DNA of 64,000 bases from Paludisphaera rhizosphaerae (GCF_011065895.1 NZ_JAALCR010000009.1:248001-312000); one strand, 5' to 3'; numbered from the stretch's first letter, positions 25,801 through 34,913 are shown. Notes: generated from the letters alone by a model not told the origin. A program made the numbers and translations.

Positions 25801-27447
25801 ATGAAACTCGCACCTGCGCTGCTCCTGTTCGTCATCGTCGGTCAGGCCGCGGCGGGAGAGTCCCAGCCGCTGATGCTCGACTTCCACGCCGACTGGTGCG
25901 GCCCCTGCCGCCAGATGCGCCCAGCCGTCGACGCTCTCGTCGCCAAGGGCTATCCGGTCAAGTCGGTCGACATCGATAAATCCCCCAAGCTGGCGGCGAA
26001 GTACAAGGTCGACGGCGTCCCCACGTTCATCGTCGTCGACGAGAACGGCGGCGAGATCGCCCGGACCTCCGGCGCTCAGCCCGTCAAGCAACTGGCCCAG
26101 TTCTACCTCGACGCTCGCGAGCAGGCCGTCGCTCACTCCGGTGATCGCGGCGACGCCGACGCCGACGCCGACGAGGAGCCCGCCGCCGATGAGGCCGAGG
26201 AAGCTCCCGCCGCGGAAGCCGACCAGTCGGAAGACGCCCTCACCGAAGAGGAGATCGCCGACCGCGCCCGCCAGAAGCCGGTCAATCCCAAGCCCTGGGA
26301 GACCGTCGTCCGGATCAAGGTGTACAACGGCAACTCGGTCGGCTTCGGCTCGGGGACGGTGATCTACAGCTCGCAGGAAGAGTCGATCATTCTCACCTGC
26401 GCCCACATCTTCAAGGTGGACGGCGAGCGGAAGATCCCGCCGGCGAAGTTCACCAACAAGATCGGCATCGACCTGTTCAACGGCCGGATCAAGGTGGTGG
26501 ACGGCAAGGCCCAGTTGTCCTGCGTCGAGGAAGGGATCCCCGGCAAGGCGATCGACTACGACTTCGCCTCCGACGTCGGTCTGATCCGGATCCGCCGCGG
26601 CAACCTCCCCTACGCCCACGTCGTGCCGTCGCACTGGACTCCGCTGGTGCGGATGAGCATGACGACCGTGGGATGCTCCGAGGGGCACGACGCCACCGCC
26701 TGGAGCACCAAGATCACCCGCTCCCCCAGCCGGATGTTCCCCAAGAACCCCGAGCACCTGGCGCTCGAGTGCGAGTTCGCCCCGCTTCAGGGGCGGTCGG
26801 GCGGCGGCCTTTTCACCGACGACGGTTTCGTCGCCGGCGTGTGCAACTTCGCCGAGCCGCAGGGCGACAAGGGGCTCTACGCCGCCCCGGAGTCGATCTA
26901 CAAGATGCTCAACCGCAACAAGCTGGCGGATCTTTACGCTCCGCCGTCGCTGGGCGGCTCGAACACCTTGCTGGCCTCCAACTCCGCCGGCCGACGCGCC
27001 GCCGCGGGAACCGTCCGCGGCCAGTCGCCCGACCGCGACGAGGCGCCTCGCAAGCCGGTCCGTCCGGGGCAGGTGACGATCCCCGGGCCGGAGATGCTCC
27101 TGGCCGACGAGGATCTGCCGAGCCGGTCGAACTCGCGCAGGCCTCAGGTTCAGCCCGCCAGCAACAAGGTCGGCGACCGCCGCCTCGCCTGGTCGCCGAC
27201 CCGTTCGGCCGATCCGTCCCCGCGGTCGATGGACGACAACGTCGTCCAGCAGACCGACCTGGACCTCGACCCCGCTGTGGACAACTCGCGGTTCGAGCCT
27301 CCGGCCTACGAGGACGACGAACCGGTCGATTCGAGGGTCAACGACGAGGACGTGGTCGCTCCTCGCAAGGAGTCGCGCAAGCCGACCCGAAACGCCCCCG
27401 TCCGGTCCTCCTCCGAGGGTTGGCGGCCCGCGGGCTCCGGTCGCTGA
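25801..27447 (+). CDS. Secreted thioredoxin-trypsin fusion protein
   Basis: A 548-residue exported protein with an unusual fusion. A signal peptide covers residues 1-19. A thioredoxin domain (20-105) has the redox motif WCGPC at 32-36 and the cis-Pro loop VDGVPTF. An acidic Ala/Glu/Asp linker (112-155) follows. A trypsin-like serine protease domain (165-375) has the triad His202 (LTCAHIF), Asp258 (ASDVGLI) and Ser333 (QGRSGGG). The last 170 residues are a low-complexity Arg/Pro/Asp tail. Both active sites look complete. It may couple disulphide handling with proteolysis outside the cytoplasm, but this is inference. A strong terminator follows. Confidence 0.9.
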   Translation: MKLAPALLLFVIVGQAAAGESQPLMLDFHADWCGPCRQMRPAVDALVAKGYPVKSVDIDKSPKLAAKYKVDGVPTFIVVDENGGEIARTSGAQPVKQLAQFYLDAREQAVAHSGDRGDADADADEEPAADEAEEAPAAEADQSEDALTEEEIADRARQKPVNPKPWETVVRIKVYNGNSVGFGSGTVIYSSQEESIILTCAHIFKVDGERKIPPAKFTNKIGIDLFNGRIKVVDGKAQLSCVEEGIPGKAIDYDFASDVGLIRIRRGNLPYAHVVPSHWTPLVRMSMTTVGCSEGHDATAWSTKITRSPSRMFPKNPEHLALECEFAPLQGRSGGGLFTDDGFVAGVCNFAEPQGDKGLYAAPESIYKMLNRNKLADLYAPPSLGGSNTLLASNSAGRRAAAGTVRGQSPDRDEAPRKPVRPGQVTIPGPEMLLADEDLPSRSNSRRPQVQPASNKVGDRRLAWSPTRSADPSPRSMDDNVVQQTDLDLDPAVDNSRFEPPAYEDDEPVDSRVNDEDVVAPRKESRKPTRNAPVRSSSEGWRPAGSGR

Positions 27448-27478
27448 GTCGCCGAAAAAGGCCCATCCGAGCCTCCAG

Positions 27479-27526
27479 GAGGCCGACGCCCTCTCGCACG
27501 CGAGGGCGTCGGCCTCTTGTATTTTT
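27479..27526 (+). terminator. Rho-independent terminator
   Basis: A perfect 15-bp stem (GAGGCCGACGCCCTC at 27479-27493 and its complement at 27502-27516) has an 8-base loop and is followed by TTGTATTTTT. It ends transcription of the thioredoxin-trypsin gene. Confidence 0.92.
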
Positions 27527-27592
27527 GACGCGAGCCTGATCGAGTGGGATTCGCCGGATTTCCCGATCGAGTCCCCCAAAGGCCGACCCGCC

Positions 27593-28546
27593 ATGAACCG
27601 CCTGGCCGCTTTCGCGCTCGCCGTCGCGCTTTCCATTCCGATGCTCGCCGCGGCCGACGATTCGCCCGTTCCGCCGGGCAAGGCGCTGGTGTTCACCTCG
27701 TTCCGGGGCAACGGCGAGGACGGTCTCCATCTGGCGGTGAGTCGCGACGGCTACACCTGGACGCCCCTCAACGGCGATCGGCCGATTTTTCAGCCCAAGG
27801 TGGGGGGCGGACTCGTCCGCGATCCCAACATCGCCCAGGGGCCCGACGGCGTCTACCACATGGTCTGGACGACGGGGTGGACGCGTTCCGGGATCGGCTA
27901 TGCAAGCTCGCGCGACCTCGTCCACTGGTCCGAGGCGAAGCACATCGACGTCATGAAGGACGAGCCGAAGACCCGCAACGTCTGGGCGCCGGAAATCTTC
28001 CACGACGACAAGGACGGGCGGTTCCTCATCTTCTGGGCCTCCACGATTCCGGGGAAATTCCCCGAGACCCAGGAAGGGGGCGACGAGGGCTACAACCACC
28101 GGACGTACATGACGTCGACGAAGGACTTCCAGACGTTCACGCCCACGAAGCTGTTCTACGACCCTGGTTTCAACTCGATCGATTCGACGATCATCCGCGA
28201 CGGCTCGCGCTACGCGATGATCATCAAGGATGAGACTCGCACGCCCCCCGCCAAGAACCTGCGGGTCGCCTTCGCCGAATCGCCCGCCGGCCCGTTCGGC
28301 CCCCCTTCTCCGCCGATCACCGGGAAATACTGGGCGGAGGGTCCCTCGGCGATCAAGCTGGGGGATCGCTGGTTCGTTTACTTCGACAAGTACGTCGACC
28401 ACCGTTACGGGCTGGTCACCTCGCCCGACCTGGCCCACTGGACGGACGAGTCCGATCGGGTCCATTTCCCGAAGGACTTCCGCCACGGCAGCGTCCTGCT
28501 TGTCCCTGATTCCATCCTCTCCGGCTTTGAAACGGCCGGCCGCTGA
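27593..28546 (+). CDS. Secreted GH43-like five-bladed beta-propeller glycosidase
   Basis: A 317-residue exported protein (signal peptide 1-21). It has the hallmarks of the GH43/GH32-like propeller superfamily: LVRDPNIAQGPDGVYHMVWT, with Asp at the general-base position; repeated blade segments (GIGYASSRDLVHWSEAK, MTSTKDFQTFTPTKLFYDP, GLVTSPDLAHWTDES); NVWAPEIFHDDKDGRFLIFW; and KYWAEGPSAIKLGDRWFVYFD with a candidate acid Glu. It probably removes arabinosyl or xylosyl groups from plant or algal polysaccharides. It is followed 38 bp later by an M28 peptidase gene, probably in one transcript. Substrate specificity is not predictable here. Confidence 0.88.
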   Translation: MNRLAAFALAVALSIPMLAAADDSPVPPGKALVFTSFRGNGEDGLHLAVSRDGYTWTPLNGDRPIFQPKVGGGLVRDPNIAQGPDGVYHMVWTTGWTRSGIGYASSRDLVHWSEAKHIDVMKDEPKTRNVWAPEIFHDDKDGRFLIFWASTIPGKFPETQEGGDEGYNHRTYMTSTKDFQTFTPTKLFYDPGFNSIDSTIIRDGSRYAMIIKDETRTPPAKNLRVAFAESPAGPFGPPSPPITGKYWAEGPSAIKLGDRWFVYFDKYVDHRYGLVTSPDLAHWTDESDRVHFPKDFRHGSVLLVPDSILSGFETAGR

Positions 28547-28584
28547 GCCGGTTCCCGCCTCGACACCGCCGAAAAGGACCGTCC

Positions 28585-30141
28585 ATGAAGCGTTCGCTCC
28601 TGATGTTCGTCCCCGCCTTGTCGGTTTCGTCCGTCGTCTTTGGGCAGGCTCCCACGGAAACGCCCGATCTTGAACCGCCGGCCGCCGCCGTGCAGTCGAT
28701 CACCGCGCCGGAGATCGGCGGGCACTTGAACTTCCTGGCGTCGGACGTGATGCGAGGCCGCGAGGCCGGCTCGCCCGAGGCGAAGATCGCGGCCGAGTAC
28801 CTGGCGTCGCACCTGAAGGCGATCGGGGCCGTGCCGCTCGGTGATCCCGAGCGCGGCAGGCGGTCGTACTTCCAGAAGTTCTGGCTTGAGGCCGCGACGC
28901 CCTCCTCGGAGGGGGCCGAGCTGAGCCTGACTCTCGAACTCGACGGCGCGACCCGCAGCATCCCCTGCAAGCTGGGGACGGACTACATGTACGCTCCCCA
29001 TGGCGTCGTGGCCGGGGAGTTCGACGCCCCTGCCGTGTTCGTCGGCTACGGACGCGTTCAGCCTGATCGGAGCATCGACGACTACGCGGGCCGTCCCGAC
29101 GTGAAGAACCGCTTCGTCCTGGCCTACCGCGGTCTGCCGGACGGCCGGCCCGGGAACGACTTCTTCTCCTCCCAGGCCAAGAGCCAGACGGCCCGTGAGA
29201 AGGGAGCGCTCGGGCTCATCCTGATCGACCCCCCGGGCGCGTCTCCGGCCCGTCCCGCGCTGCCGATGTCGCCCGCGGAAGTCGGCTTCGACCGGCCGCG
29301 AGTCACCCTCGGACCGGCCCCGGCCGAGATCCCCGTCATCGCCCTGTCCGATCCCATCCGCGACGTCCTGGTCGCCTCGCTGGGGCTCTCCGGGCCCGAC
29401 GTCTCCCCGCCGCGAATGGATGCGGTCGGCGACCTGCGCGTTCGGCTCGTCCACGCCGCGACTCGCGAACCCCGCGAAGACCGCAACGTCGTAGGCTACC
29501 TCCCCGGCTCCGACCCCGAGAAGAAGAAGGAGCTGATCGTCTTCAGCGCCCACTTCGACCACGAGGGGGTCAAGAACGGCGAGATCTACAACGGCTCGGA
29601 CGACAACGCCTCCGGGACCAGCGGTGTGCTGGAGGTCGCCCAGGCGTTCGGGGCCGCGGAGCGTCCCGCCCGTAGCATCGCCTTCCTGTGGGTCTCCGGC
29701 GAGGAGAAGGGCCTGCTGGGGAGCAAGTGGTTCGCCGACCACCAGGCCCTCCCCAACGGCTGGAAGATCGTCGCCGACATCAACATGGACATGATCAGCC
29801 GCAACGACTCCATGAAGATCGGCGCGACGCCCTCGCCCGACCACAAGGAGTACAACACGCTGGTCGTCGACGCCGCCGCCGCCACCAAGGCCGAAGGCCT
29901 GGAGATGATCTTCGACTCCGACCCGTATTTCGGCCGGACCGACAGCTACAACTTCGCCGCCAAGGGCGTCCCCGTCATCTTCTTCTTCGCCGGCCTGCAC
30001 GACGACTACCACAAGCCGACCGACGACGTCGAAAAGGCCGACCTGGAGAAAGCCGCCCGCGTCGCCCGCGCCGCCTTCCGCCTGGGCTGGAAGACCGCCC
30101 AGGCCCCCGAGCCGCCGAAGAAGGTGGAAGGCAAGCCCTGA
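28585..30141 (+). CDS. Secreted M28-family metallopeptidase
   Basis: A 518-residue exported aminopeptidase-type protein (signal peptide about 1-20). A PA-like insert (about 150-270) precedes the zinc-peptidase core. The two-zinc ligands are visible in order: His in VFSAHFDHEG, Asp in NGSDDNASGTSG, Glu-Glu in WVSGEEKGLLGS, Asp in VADINMDMI and His in HDDYHKPTDDVEKAD. Such enzymes release N-terminal residues from peptides in the periplasm or outside the cell. It lies 38 bp after the GH43-like gene and is followed by a 161 bp inverted-repeat element. Confidence 0.93.
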   Translation: MKRSLLMFVPALSVSSVVFGQAPTETPDLEPPAAAVQSITAPEIGGHLNFLASDVMRGREAGSPEAKIAAEYLASHLKAIGAVPLGDPERGRRSYFQKFWLEAATPSSEGAELSLTLELDGATRSIPCKLGTDYMYAPHGVVAGEFDAPAVFVGYGRVQPDRSIDDYAGRPDVKNRFVLAYRGLPDGRPGNDFFSSQAKSQTAREKGALGLILIDPPGASPARPALPMSPAEVGFDRPRVTLGPAPAEIPVIALSDPIRDVLVASLGLSGPDVSPPRMDAVGDLRVRLVHAATREPREDRNVVGYLPGSDPEKKKELIVFSAHFDHEGVKNGEIYNGSDDNASGTSGVLEVAQAFGAAERPARSIAFLWVSGEEKGLLGSKWFADHQALPNGWKIVADINMDMISRNDSMKIGATPSPDHKEYNTLVVDAAAATKAEGLEMIFDSDPYFGRTDSYNFAAKGVPVIFFFAGLHDDYHKPTDDVEKADLEKAARVARAAFRLGWKTAQAPEPPKKVEGKP

Positions 30142-30176
30142 CTCAAGAGACACACGAGTAATCAAGTGTGCAAAGT

Positions 30177-30337
30177 CCCCTCTCCCGCTGGGAGAGGGTG
30201 GCCCGAAGGGCCGGGTGAGGGTCGTCGGACCTGTAGGCATAGCCGACTTTTGCGGCTGACCCCACCCGAGACGCCCTCTGAAATCCGACGACCCTCACCC
30301 GCCGCTGCGCGGCCGCCCTCTCCCGGCGGGAGAGGGG
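30177..30337. repeat. REPIN-like inverted-repeat element, CCCTCTCCC subtype
   Basis: A 161 bp element with inverted end units (30177-30228 and 30286-30337). It has the same palindrome and GGGTGAGGGTCGTCGG core as the elements at 12770 and 24920. Its inner GGACCTGTAGGCATAGCC is shared with the element at 12770. It lies between the M28 gene and the convergent PEP-CTERM gene. Confidence 0.85.
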
Positions 30338-30362
30338 ACGAGGAGAGCCTGCGCCGGCTCGA

Positions 30363-31085
30363 TCAGGATCGTCGTGAAGCCTGCCACGCCCCCATGGCAA
30401 CCAGCGCAAAAACCAGCCACGCCGCGGGCTCGGGCGTGTTGGTCGCCAGGCCGGAGACGAGCTGGGCGGTCATCTCGATCTCTTGCGGCGAGGAGAGGTC
30501 GAGCATCCCCCCCGTCGAGCCGTCGCTGGAGCCCAGCAGGTAGTTCGAGACGCCGTCGTACGTGAAGACGCCGGCGACCTCGCCGGGAGGGTTGTACGGG
30601 GCTTCCATCGAGGGGAACGCGCCGAAGGCGTTGTGGAACTGAAGTGAGTCGGGATCCGCGGCGTTGGCGATCAGGGCTCCCTGGATGACGGTGGTGATCG
30701 GCGACGCCAGCGCGACGCCGTCCACGGCGTCGATCTGGATGGTGATCGCGTATTCGGCCGCGTGGTAGCCCGACGCGCCGGCCGACGCGGCGCCGATGAT
30801 CAGCTTCCCGATCGGGAAATCGACCGTCGAACCCTCGGGCAGTTGGTTCGGAAACGCCGCATAGCCAAACGGCGAGGCCGTCTCGATGGTCTGGTCCTGC
30901 ACGCCCTGGAATGAGATCGACGGAGCCGACACGGACGTCGCCCCGAGGCTCGACTCGTACGTGCTGTACGTGATCGTGTGGGTGGCGCCGGTGATCGGCG
31001 AGGCGTCGGCCGAGGGCAAGCCGGCGACGGAGAGGACGACGGCCGCGAGGATCGGCAGGCGGGCGAGTCGACGGTGCGGGCTCAT
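30363..31085 (-). CDS. PEP-CTERM sorting-domain protein
   Basis: A 240-residue exported protein. The ATG at 31085 is preceded by AAGGAGGAAG; the longer frame adds 36 unlikely residues. It has an N-terminal signal peptide (RRLARLPILAAVVLSVAGL). The body is Ser/Thr/Gly-rich and probably beta-rich. The C-terminal tail TPEPAAWLVFALVAMGAW ends in ASRRS and fits the PEP-CTERM pattern, although less Gly-rich than usual. It is unrelated in its body to the PEP-CTERM protein at 15647. Function unknown; probably an extracellular or envelope protein processed by an exosortase encoded elsewhere. It is divergent from the GH16 gene. Confidence 0.8.
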   Translation of the reverse strand: MSPHRRLARLPILAAVVLSVAGLPSADASPITGATHTITYSTYESSLGATSVSAPSISFQGVQDQTIETASPFGYAAFPNQLPEGSTVDFPIGKLIIGAASAGASGYHAAEYAITIQIDAVDGVALASPITTVIQGALIANAADPDSLQFHNAFGAFPSMEAPYNPPGEVAGVFTYDGVSNYLLGSSDGSTGGMLDLSSPQEIEMTAQLVSGLATNTPEPAAWLVFALVAMGAWQASRRS

Positions 31086-31335
31086 GACTTCCTCCTTGGC
31101 GTCCCCGAGGATCTCCGATCCCCGGCCGAGAGTTTGGCCGACTGCGCAAACTCCAGCGTTCAGGAAGTTAGTGACATGTTGCCCGGCCGTCAATGCGTTC
31201 CCTCGCCTCCTCGCCGTTTTTATAAAGCCGAAGTCGACTGGGCGTCGGCGGCCGACGCTTGCCCGAGGCCTCGGTCCGTTTCACAATGACGGCCTGCGAC
31301 GCTTCGCCAACCCTGCTGCCCAGAGGAGCCCGGCC

Positions 31336-32220
31336 GTGATCGCCACCTCTCGCCTCAGCCGCCCCCGGCCGTCGTTCATCGCCTCCTGCATCGCCCTCGC
31401 GCTGGCCGCAACGGCCCATGCTCAAACATCGACGCCGAAGGACAAGGCAACCGATTTGAAGCTCGTCTGGTCCGACGAGTTCGACGTCGACGGCCCTCTC
31501 GACCCGGCGAAGTGGACCTATGAGAAGGGCTTCGAGCGCAACGAGGAACTCCAGTGGTATCAGCCCGAGAACGCCCGCTGTGAGAAGGGGCTTCTTGTGA
31601 TCGAGGCTCGCAAGGAGTCGCGGCCCAACCCGCTGTTCGTGGAGGGGGCGAAGGACTGGCGGAGGTCCCGGCGCGACATCGAATACACCTCGGCGAGCGT
31701 CACCACGCGGGGGCTCCATTCGTGGACGTTCGGTCGGTTCGAGATGCGCGGACGGATCGACGTCCGCCCCGGGATCTGGCCCGCCTTCTGGTCGCTGGGG
31801 ACCTCCGGCCGATGGCCCGCCAACGGCGAGATCGACATCATGGAATATTATCGCGGCATGCTCCTGGCCAACGTCGCCTGGGGCAGCGACAAGCCGTACA
31901 AGGCGATCTGGCGCGACCCTCGGATCAAGCTGGAGGACCTCGGCGGCGAGGCCTGGGCGAAGGAGTTCCACGTCTGGCGGATGGACTGGGACGAGAAGGC
32001 CATCCGCCTCTCGGTCGACGATCGCCTCCTCAACGAGACGCCCCTCTCCGAGACGGTCAACCAGGACGGCTCCAACAGGAATCCGTTCCTCCACCCGCAA
32101 TACATCATTCTCAACGTGGCCGTCGGCGGGATGAACGGCGGCGACCCCTCGAAGACGGAGTTCCCCGCGCGGATGGAGGTCGACTACGTCCGGATTTATC
32201 AACGGCCGGCGACTCCGTGA
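31336..32220 (+). CDS. Secreted GH16-family glycoside hydrolase
   Basis: A 294-residue exported enzyme of the GH16 laminarinase/beta-glucanase type. The GTG at 31336 has AGGAG 8 bp upstream; the longer frame runs antisense into the PEP-CTERM gene and is unlikely. A signal peptide covers about residues 1-28. The catalytic motif GEIDIMEY gives the ExDxxE pattern (nucleophile, helper Asp and acid/base). LVWSDEFDVDGPLDPAKW, NARCEKGLLVIEAR and GRFEMRGRIDV are typical flanking strands, and YIILNVAVGGMNGG is typical of the C-terminal half. It probably cleaves beta-1,3- or mixed-linkage glucans or galactans. Confidence 0.94.
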   Translation: MIATSRLSRPRPSFIASCIALALAATAHAQTSTPKDKATDLKLVWSDEFDVDGPLDPAKWTYEKGFERNEELQWYQPENARCEKGLLVIEARKESRPNPLFVEGAKDWRRSRRDIEYTSASVTTRGLHSWTFGRFEMRGRIDVRPGIWPAFWSLGTSGRWPANGEIDIMEYYRGMLLANVAWGSDKPYKAIWRDPRIKLEDLGGEAWAKEFHVWRMDWDEKAIRLSVDDRLLNETPLSETVNQDGSNRNPFLHPQYIILNVAVGGMNGGDPSKTEFPARMEVDYVRIYQRPATP

Positions 32221-32238
32221 CCCGGAAGGGTCGGAGAG

Positions 32239-32244
32239 TATAAT
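32239..32244 (+). promoter_or_regulatory. Candidate -10 box (TATAAT)
   Basis: A perfect TATAAT lies 18 bp after the GH16 stop and 81 bp before the ATG at 32326. It is probably the promoter of the small His-rich protein. No clear -35 is seen. Confidence 0.4.
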
Positions 32245-32325
32245 AGGTTCAGCGGTTAGGACCCAGAACGACGCACGCGAGGGAAGGGCCAAGCGCCAAC
32301 GGCGGCGAAGCCCGGGAGGTTGAGT

Positions 32326-32589
32326 ATGTCGGAGCACCAGAGCCACAAGCACGGACACCATCAGCCGGAACAGTATCGCCTGATCGACGCAGACGGTCGC
32401 GAGTTGGCCTACGGGGATACCATCCAGTATTTCAAGGGCGTCGTCACCGACCTCAAGCCGGGGAAGTACACGATCCAGGAAGTCATCGCCGATTCGCTGG
32501 GGCACGCCCACGAGGTCCGGAACTGGGGCTCGATCCGCCACATGGACGACGGGTCGGTCCTCCTCCATCCCGACGAGCAGAGCGCCTGA
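32326..32589 (+). CDS. Small conserved-looking protein with His-rich N-terminus
   Basis: An 87-residue soluble protein. The first 13 residues are His-rich (SEHQSHKHGHHQP), a possible metal-binding tail. The rest looks like a compact beta-domain (YRLIDADGRELAYGDTIQYFKGVV, KYTIQEVIADSLGHAHEVRNWG). I know no named family. The ATG has GGGAGG 7 bp upstream, and a TATAAT lies at 32239, so it is probably expressed from its own promoter. It sits between two secreted glycosidase-like genes on the same strand but has no signal peptide. Confidence 0.72.
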   Translation: MSEHQSHKHGHHQPEQYRLIDADGRELAYGDTIQYFKGVVTDLKPGKYTIQEVIADSLGHAHEVRNWGSIRHMDDGSVLLHPDEQSA

Positions 32590-32680
32590 AACTCGTCGCC
32601 GTCGACCGCCGCGGCGCTCGGGCCGACGTCCACGGCCTGAGGCGCTGCGGCGTTTCTCCTTCCTCGCTGGAACCACCGTC

Positions 32681-34840
32681 ATGAAGTCGCCTCAAGCGGC
32701 CGTGCTCGCGCTCGTCCTGGCCTGCTCGTCGGGCTCAATCACCGTCGCTCATGCCGAGGAGGGCGTTCGCGACACGTTCAGCGACACCTGGGTGGCCGTC
32801 GACGGCCTGGGCCGGCGGGTCCCCACCGCGGCCGAGGTCGGGCCGCCTCGACCCAACAAGACGGTGGCGATCTTCTACTTCCTCTGGCTGGGCCGCAGCG
32901 GCGAGGACGGCCCGTTCGACATCACCAAGATCCTTCAGGCGTCGCCCAACGCCATGAGCGAGCCGAACAACCCGTTGTGGGGGCCCAAGCAATACCCCCA
33001 CCACTGGGGCGAGTCGATCTTCGGCTATTACCGCAACGACGACCCGGCCGTCCTGCGCAAGCACGCCCAGATGCTCGCCGACGCGGGCGTGGACGCCGTC
33101 TTCTTCGACGTCACCAACCAGTTGACGTACCCCGAGAGCTGGAAGGCGCTCGGGGCGACCTTCGACGAGATGCGCAAGCAGGGGCTCCGCGTCCCCAAGA
33201 TCGCCTTCCTCACCCCATTCTGGGCGCCAAAGAAGGTCGTCCGCGAACTCTATGATCAACTCTACAAGCCCGGCCTGTTCCCCGATCTCTGGTTCCAGTG
33301 GAAGGGAAAGCCGTTGATCCTGGCCGACCCCGACCTGCTGCGCGACGTCGTCCTGAAGCGCGAGTCGCATCGGACGTCGGTCCCGCTCGCGGCCGGCGAG
33401 AAGCTGGGGACCGCCTTCAAGGTCGATGCGCCGTTCGACTCCGCGGCTTTCTCCACGCCGACCTGGGGCGAGCACGGCTCGTCCGCCCTGCTGACCCTCC
33501 GCCGAGGCAGCGCCAACGGCGAGGTCGTGGCGACCCAACGGGTTGAGGACGTCCGCGACAACGCCTGGTCCGGCGTGGTCCTCGACGCCCCCGCGGCGGC
33601 GGGCGACTACTACCTGGAGATCTCCGAACCGAAGGGTCGCATCGGCGTTTGGAAGAACGGGAAAGACGAGCCGAACCTGCGGGTGAGCCGGTTCGACGAC
33701 GCCGACCGCCCCCTGTTCTCCTTCTTCACCTTCCGCCGCCCCCAGCCCGACTATTTCCAGGGCCCGACCGCCCGCGCCCAGTGGAGCTGGCTGGAGGTTT
33801 ACCCCCAGCACGCCTTCCCCGACGAGGACGGTCGGCCCGAGCAGATTTCCGTGGGCATTGGGCAGAACGCCGTCGACGGCAAGCTCGGCGTCCTGAGCCA
33901 CCCGCGAGGCCACGGGCGGAGCTTCTCCAACGGCGTCCAGCCGGGGCCGGAAGGATTTGATTACACCGGCAAGAACTTCACCGAGCAGTGGCGGCGGGCC
34001 CATGAGGTCGACCCGCCCCTGGTCTTCGTCACCGGCTGGAACGAGTGGATCGCCGGCCGGTTCGACGAGAAGTTCCCCCTCGCCGGCGCGGGGCCGGTCA
34101 CGTTCGTCGACCAGTTCGACCGCGAGCACAGCCGCGACATCGAGCCCATGAAGGGGGGCCACGGCGACGCCTTCTACTACCAGCTCGTCTCCGAGGTCCG
34201 CCGCTACAAGGGGGCTCGTCCCGTCCCGGCGGTCGCTTCGCGTCCGATCGCCGTCGACGGCCGGTTCGACGACTGGGAAGGCGTGGCTCCCGAGTTCCGC
34301 GACACGATCGGCGACCCGATGCACCGCGACTATCCCGGCTGGGGCCGGACGCTCCGCTACGTCGATCAGTCCGGCCGCAACGACATCATCGCCGCGAAGG
34401 CCAGCCGAGACGCCGACCGCGTCTGCTTCCTGCTGCAATGCGCCGGGCCGATCAGGCAGACGCCCGACATGGGCGGCCCGATGCTTTTCCTGGACGTCGA
34501 CTCCGACCCCAGGACCGGCTGGCTGGGCTACGACTTCGTCGTCGGCCGCACGCCCGGGCGGAGGATGATCGAGCGGAACGTCGACGGCCGCTACCAGTGG
34601 GCCGACCCGCAGCCCGTCGAGGCCGCGATGAACGCCGACCGCCTGGAAATCGCCGTCCCCGCTTCGTCGCTGGGATTGAAGCCGGGCGCGGCCACGATCG
34701 ACTTCAAGTGGGCCGACGCCGTCGCCGAAACGGGCGACTGGTCCGACTTCACCCTCCACGGCGACGCAGCGCCCAACGACCGGTTCAACTACCGGGCGGT
34801 GTTCGGGAGCGGGGACGGACCATCGAAATCGGACCGTTGA
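32681..34840 (+). CDS. Secreted GH71/GH99-like TIM-barrel protein with C-terminal CBM-like domain
   Basis: A 719-residue exported protein (signal peptide about 1-25). The N-terminal half reads as a TIM barrel similar to GH71/GH99 or related endo-acting hydrolases: TVAIFYFLWLGRSGED, AQMLADAGVDAVFFDVTNQ, VPKIAFLTPFW and the late strand LVFVTGWNEWIAGRFDE. A beta-sandwich-like insert lies near 240-320. The C-terminal part (about 515-715) begins IAVDGRFDDWEGVAPEFRD and resembles CBM9-type or DOMON-like carbohydrate-binding modules. It probably acts on a polysaccharide. The family placement is by motif feel only. A strong bidirectional terminator follows. Confidence 0.78.
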   Translation: MKSPQAAVLALVLACSSGSITVAHAEEGVRDTFSDTWVAVDGLGRRVPTAAEVGPPRPNKTVAIFYFLWLGRSGEDGPFDITKILQASPNAMSEPNNPLWGPKQYPHHWGESIFGYYRNDDPAVLRKHAQMLADAGVDAVFFDVTNQLTYPESWKALGATFDEMRKQGLRVPKIAFLTPFWAPKKVVRELYDQLYKPGLFPDLWFQWKGKPLILADPDLLRDVVLKRESHRTSVPLAAGEKLGTAFKVDAPFDSAAFSTPTWGEHGSSALLTLRRGSANGEVVATQRVEDVRDNAWSGVVLDAPAAAGDYYLEISEPKGRIGVWKNGKDEPNLRVSRFDDADRPLFSFFTFRRPQPDYFQGPTARAQWSWLEVYPQHAFPDEDGRPEQISVGIGQNAVDGKLGVLSHPRGHGRSFSNGVQPGPEGFDYTGKNFTEQWRRAHEVDPPLVFVTGWNEWIAGRFDEKFPLAGAGPVTFVDQFDREHSRDIEPMKGGHGDAFYYQLVSEVRRYKGARPVPAVASRPIAVDGRFDDWEGVAPEFRDTIGDPMHRDYPGWGRTLRYVDQSGRNDIIAAKASRDADRVCFLLQCAGPIRQTPDMGGPMLFLDVDSDPRTGWLGYDFVVGRTPGRRMIERNVDGRYQWADPQPVEAAMNADRLEIAVPASSLGLKPGAATIDFKWADAVAETGDWSDFTLHGDAAPNDRFNYRAVFGSGDGPSKSDR

Positions 34841-34848
34841 CGAAAGCC

Positions 34849-34890
34849 AAGCAGGCAGGCTGGGTCTTGCTCGACACAGCCTGCCTGCTT
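34849..34890. terminator. Bidirectional terminator between convergent genes
   Basis: A 14-bp perfect stem (AAGCAGGCAGGCTG at 34849-34862, CAGCCTGCCTGCTT at 34877-34890) has a 14-base loop, followed by GTTGTTCTTC. It lies exactly between the stop at 34840 (plus) and the stop at 34914 (minus). Confidence 0.82.
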
Positions 34891-34913
34891 GTTGTTCTTC
34901 CTCGATCGGCGGG

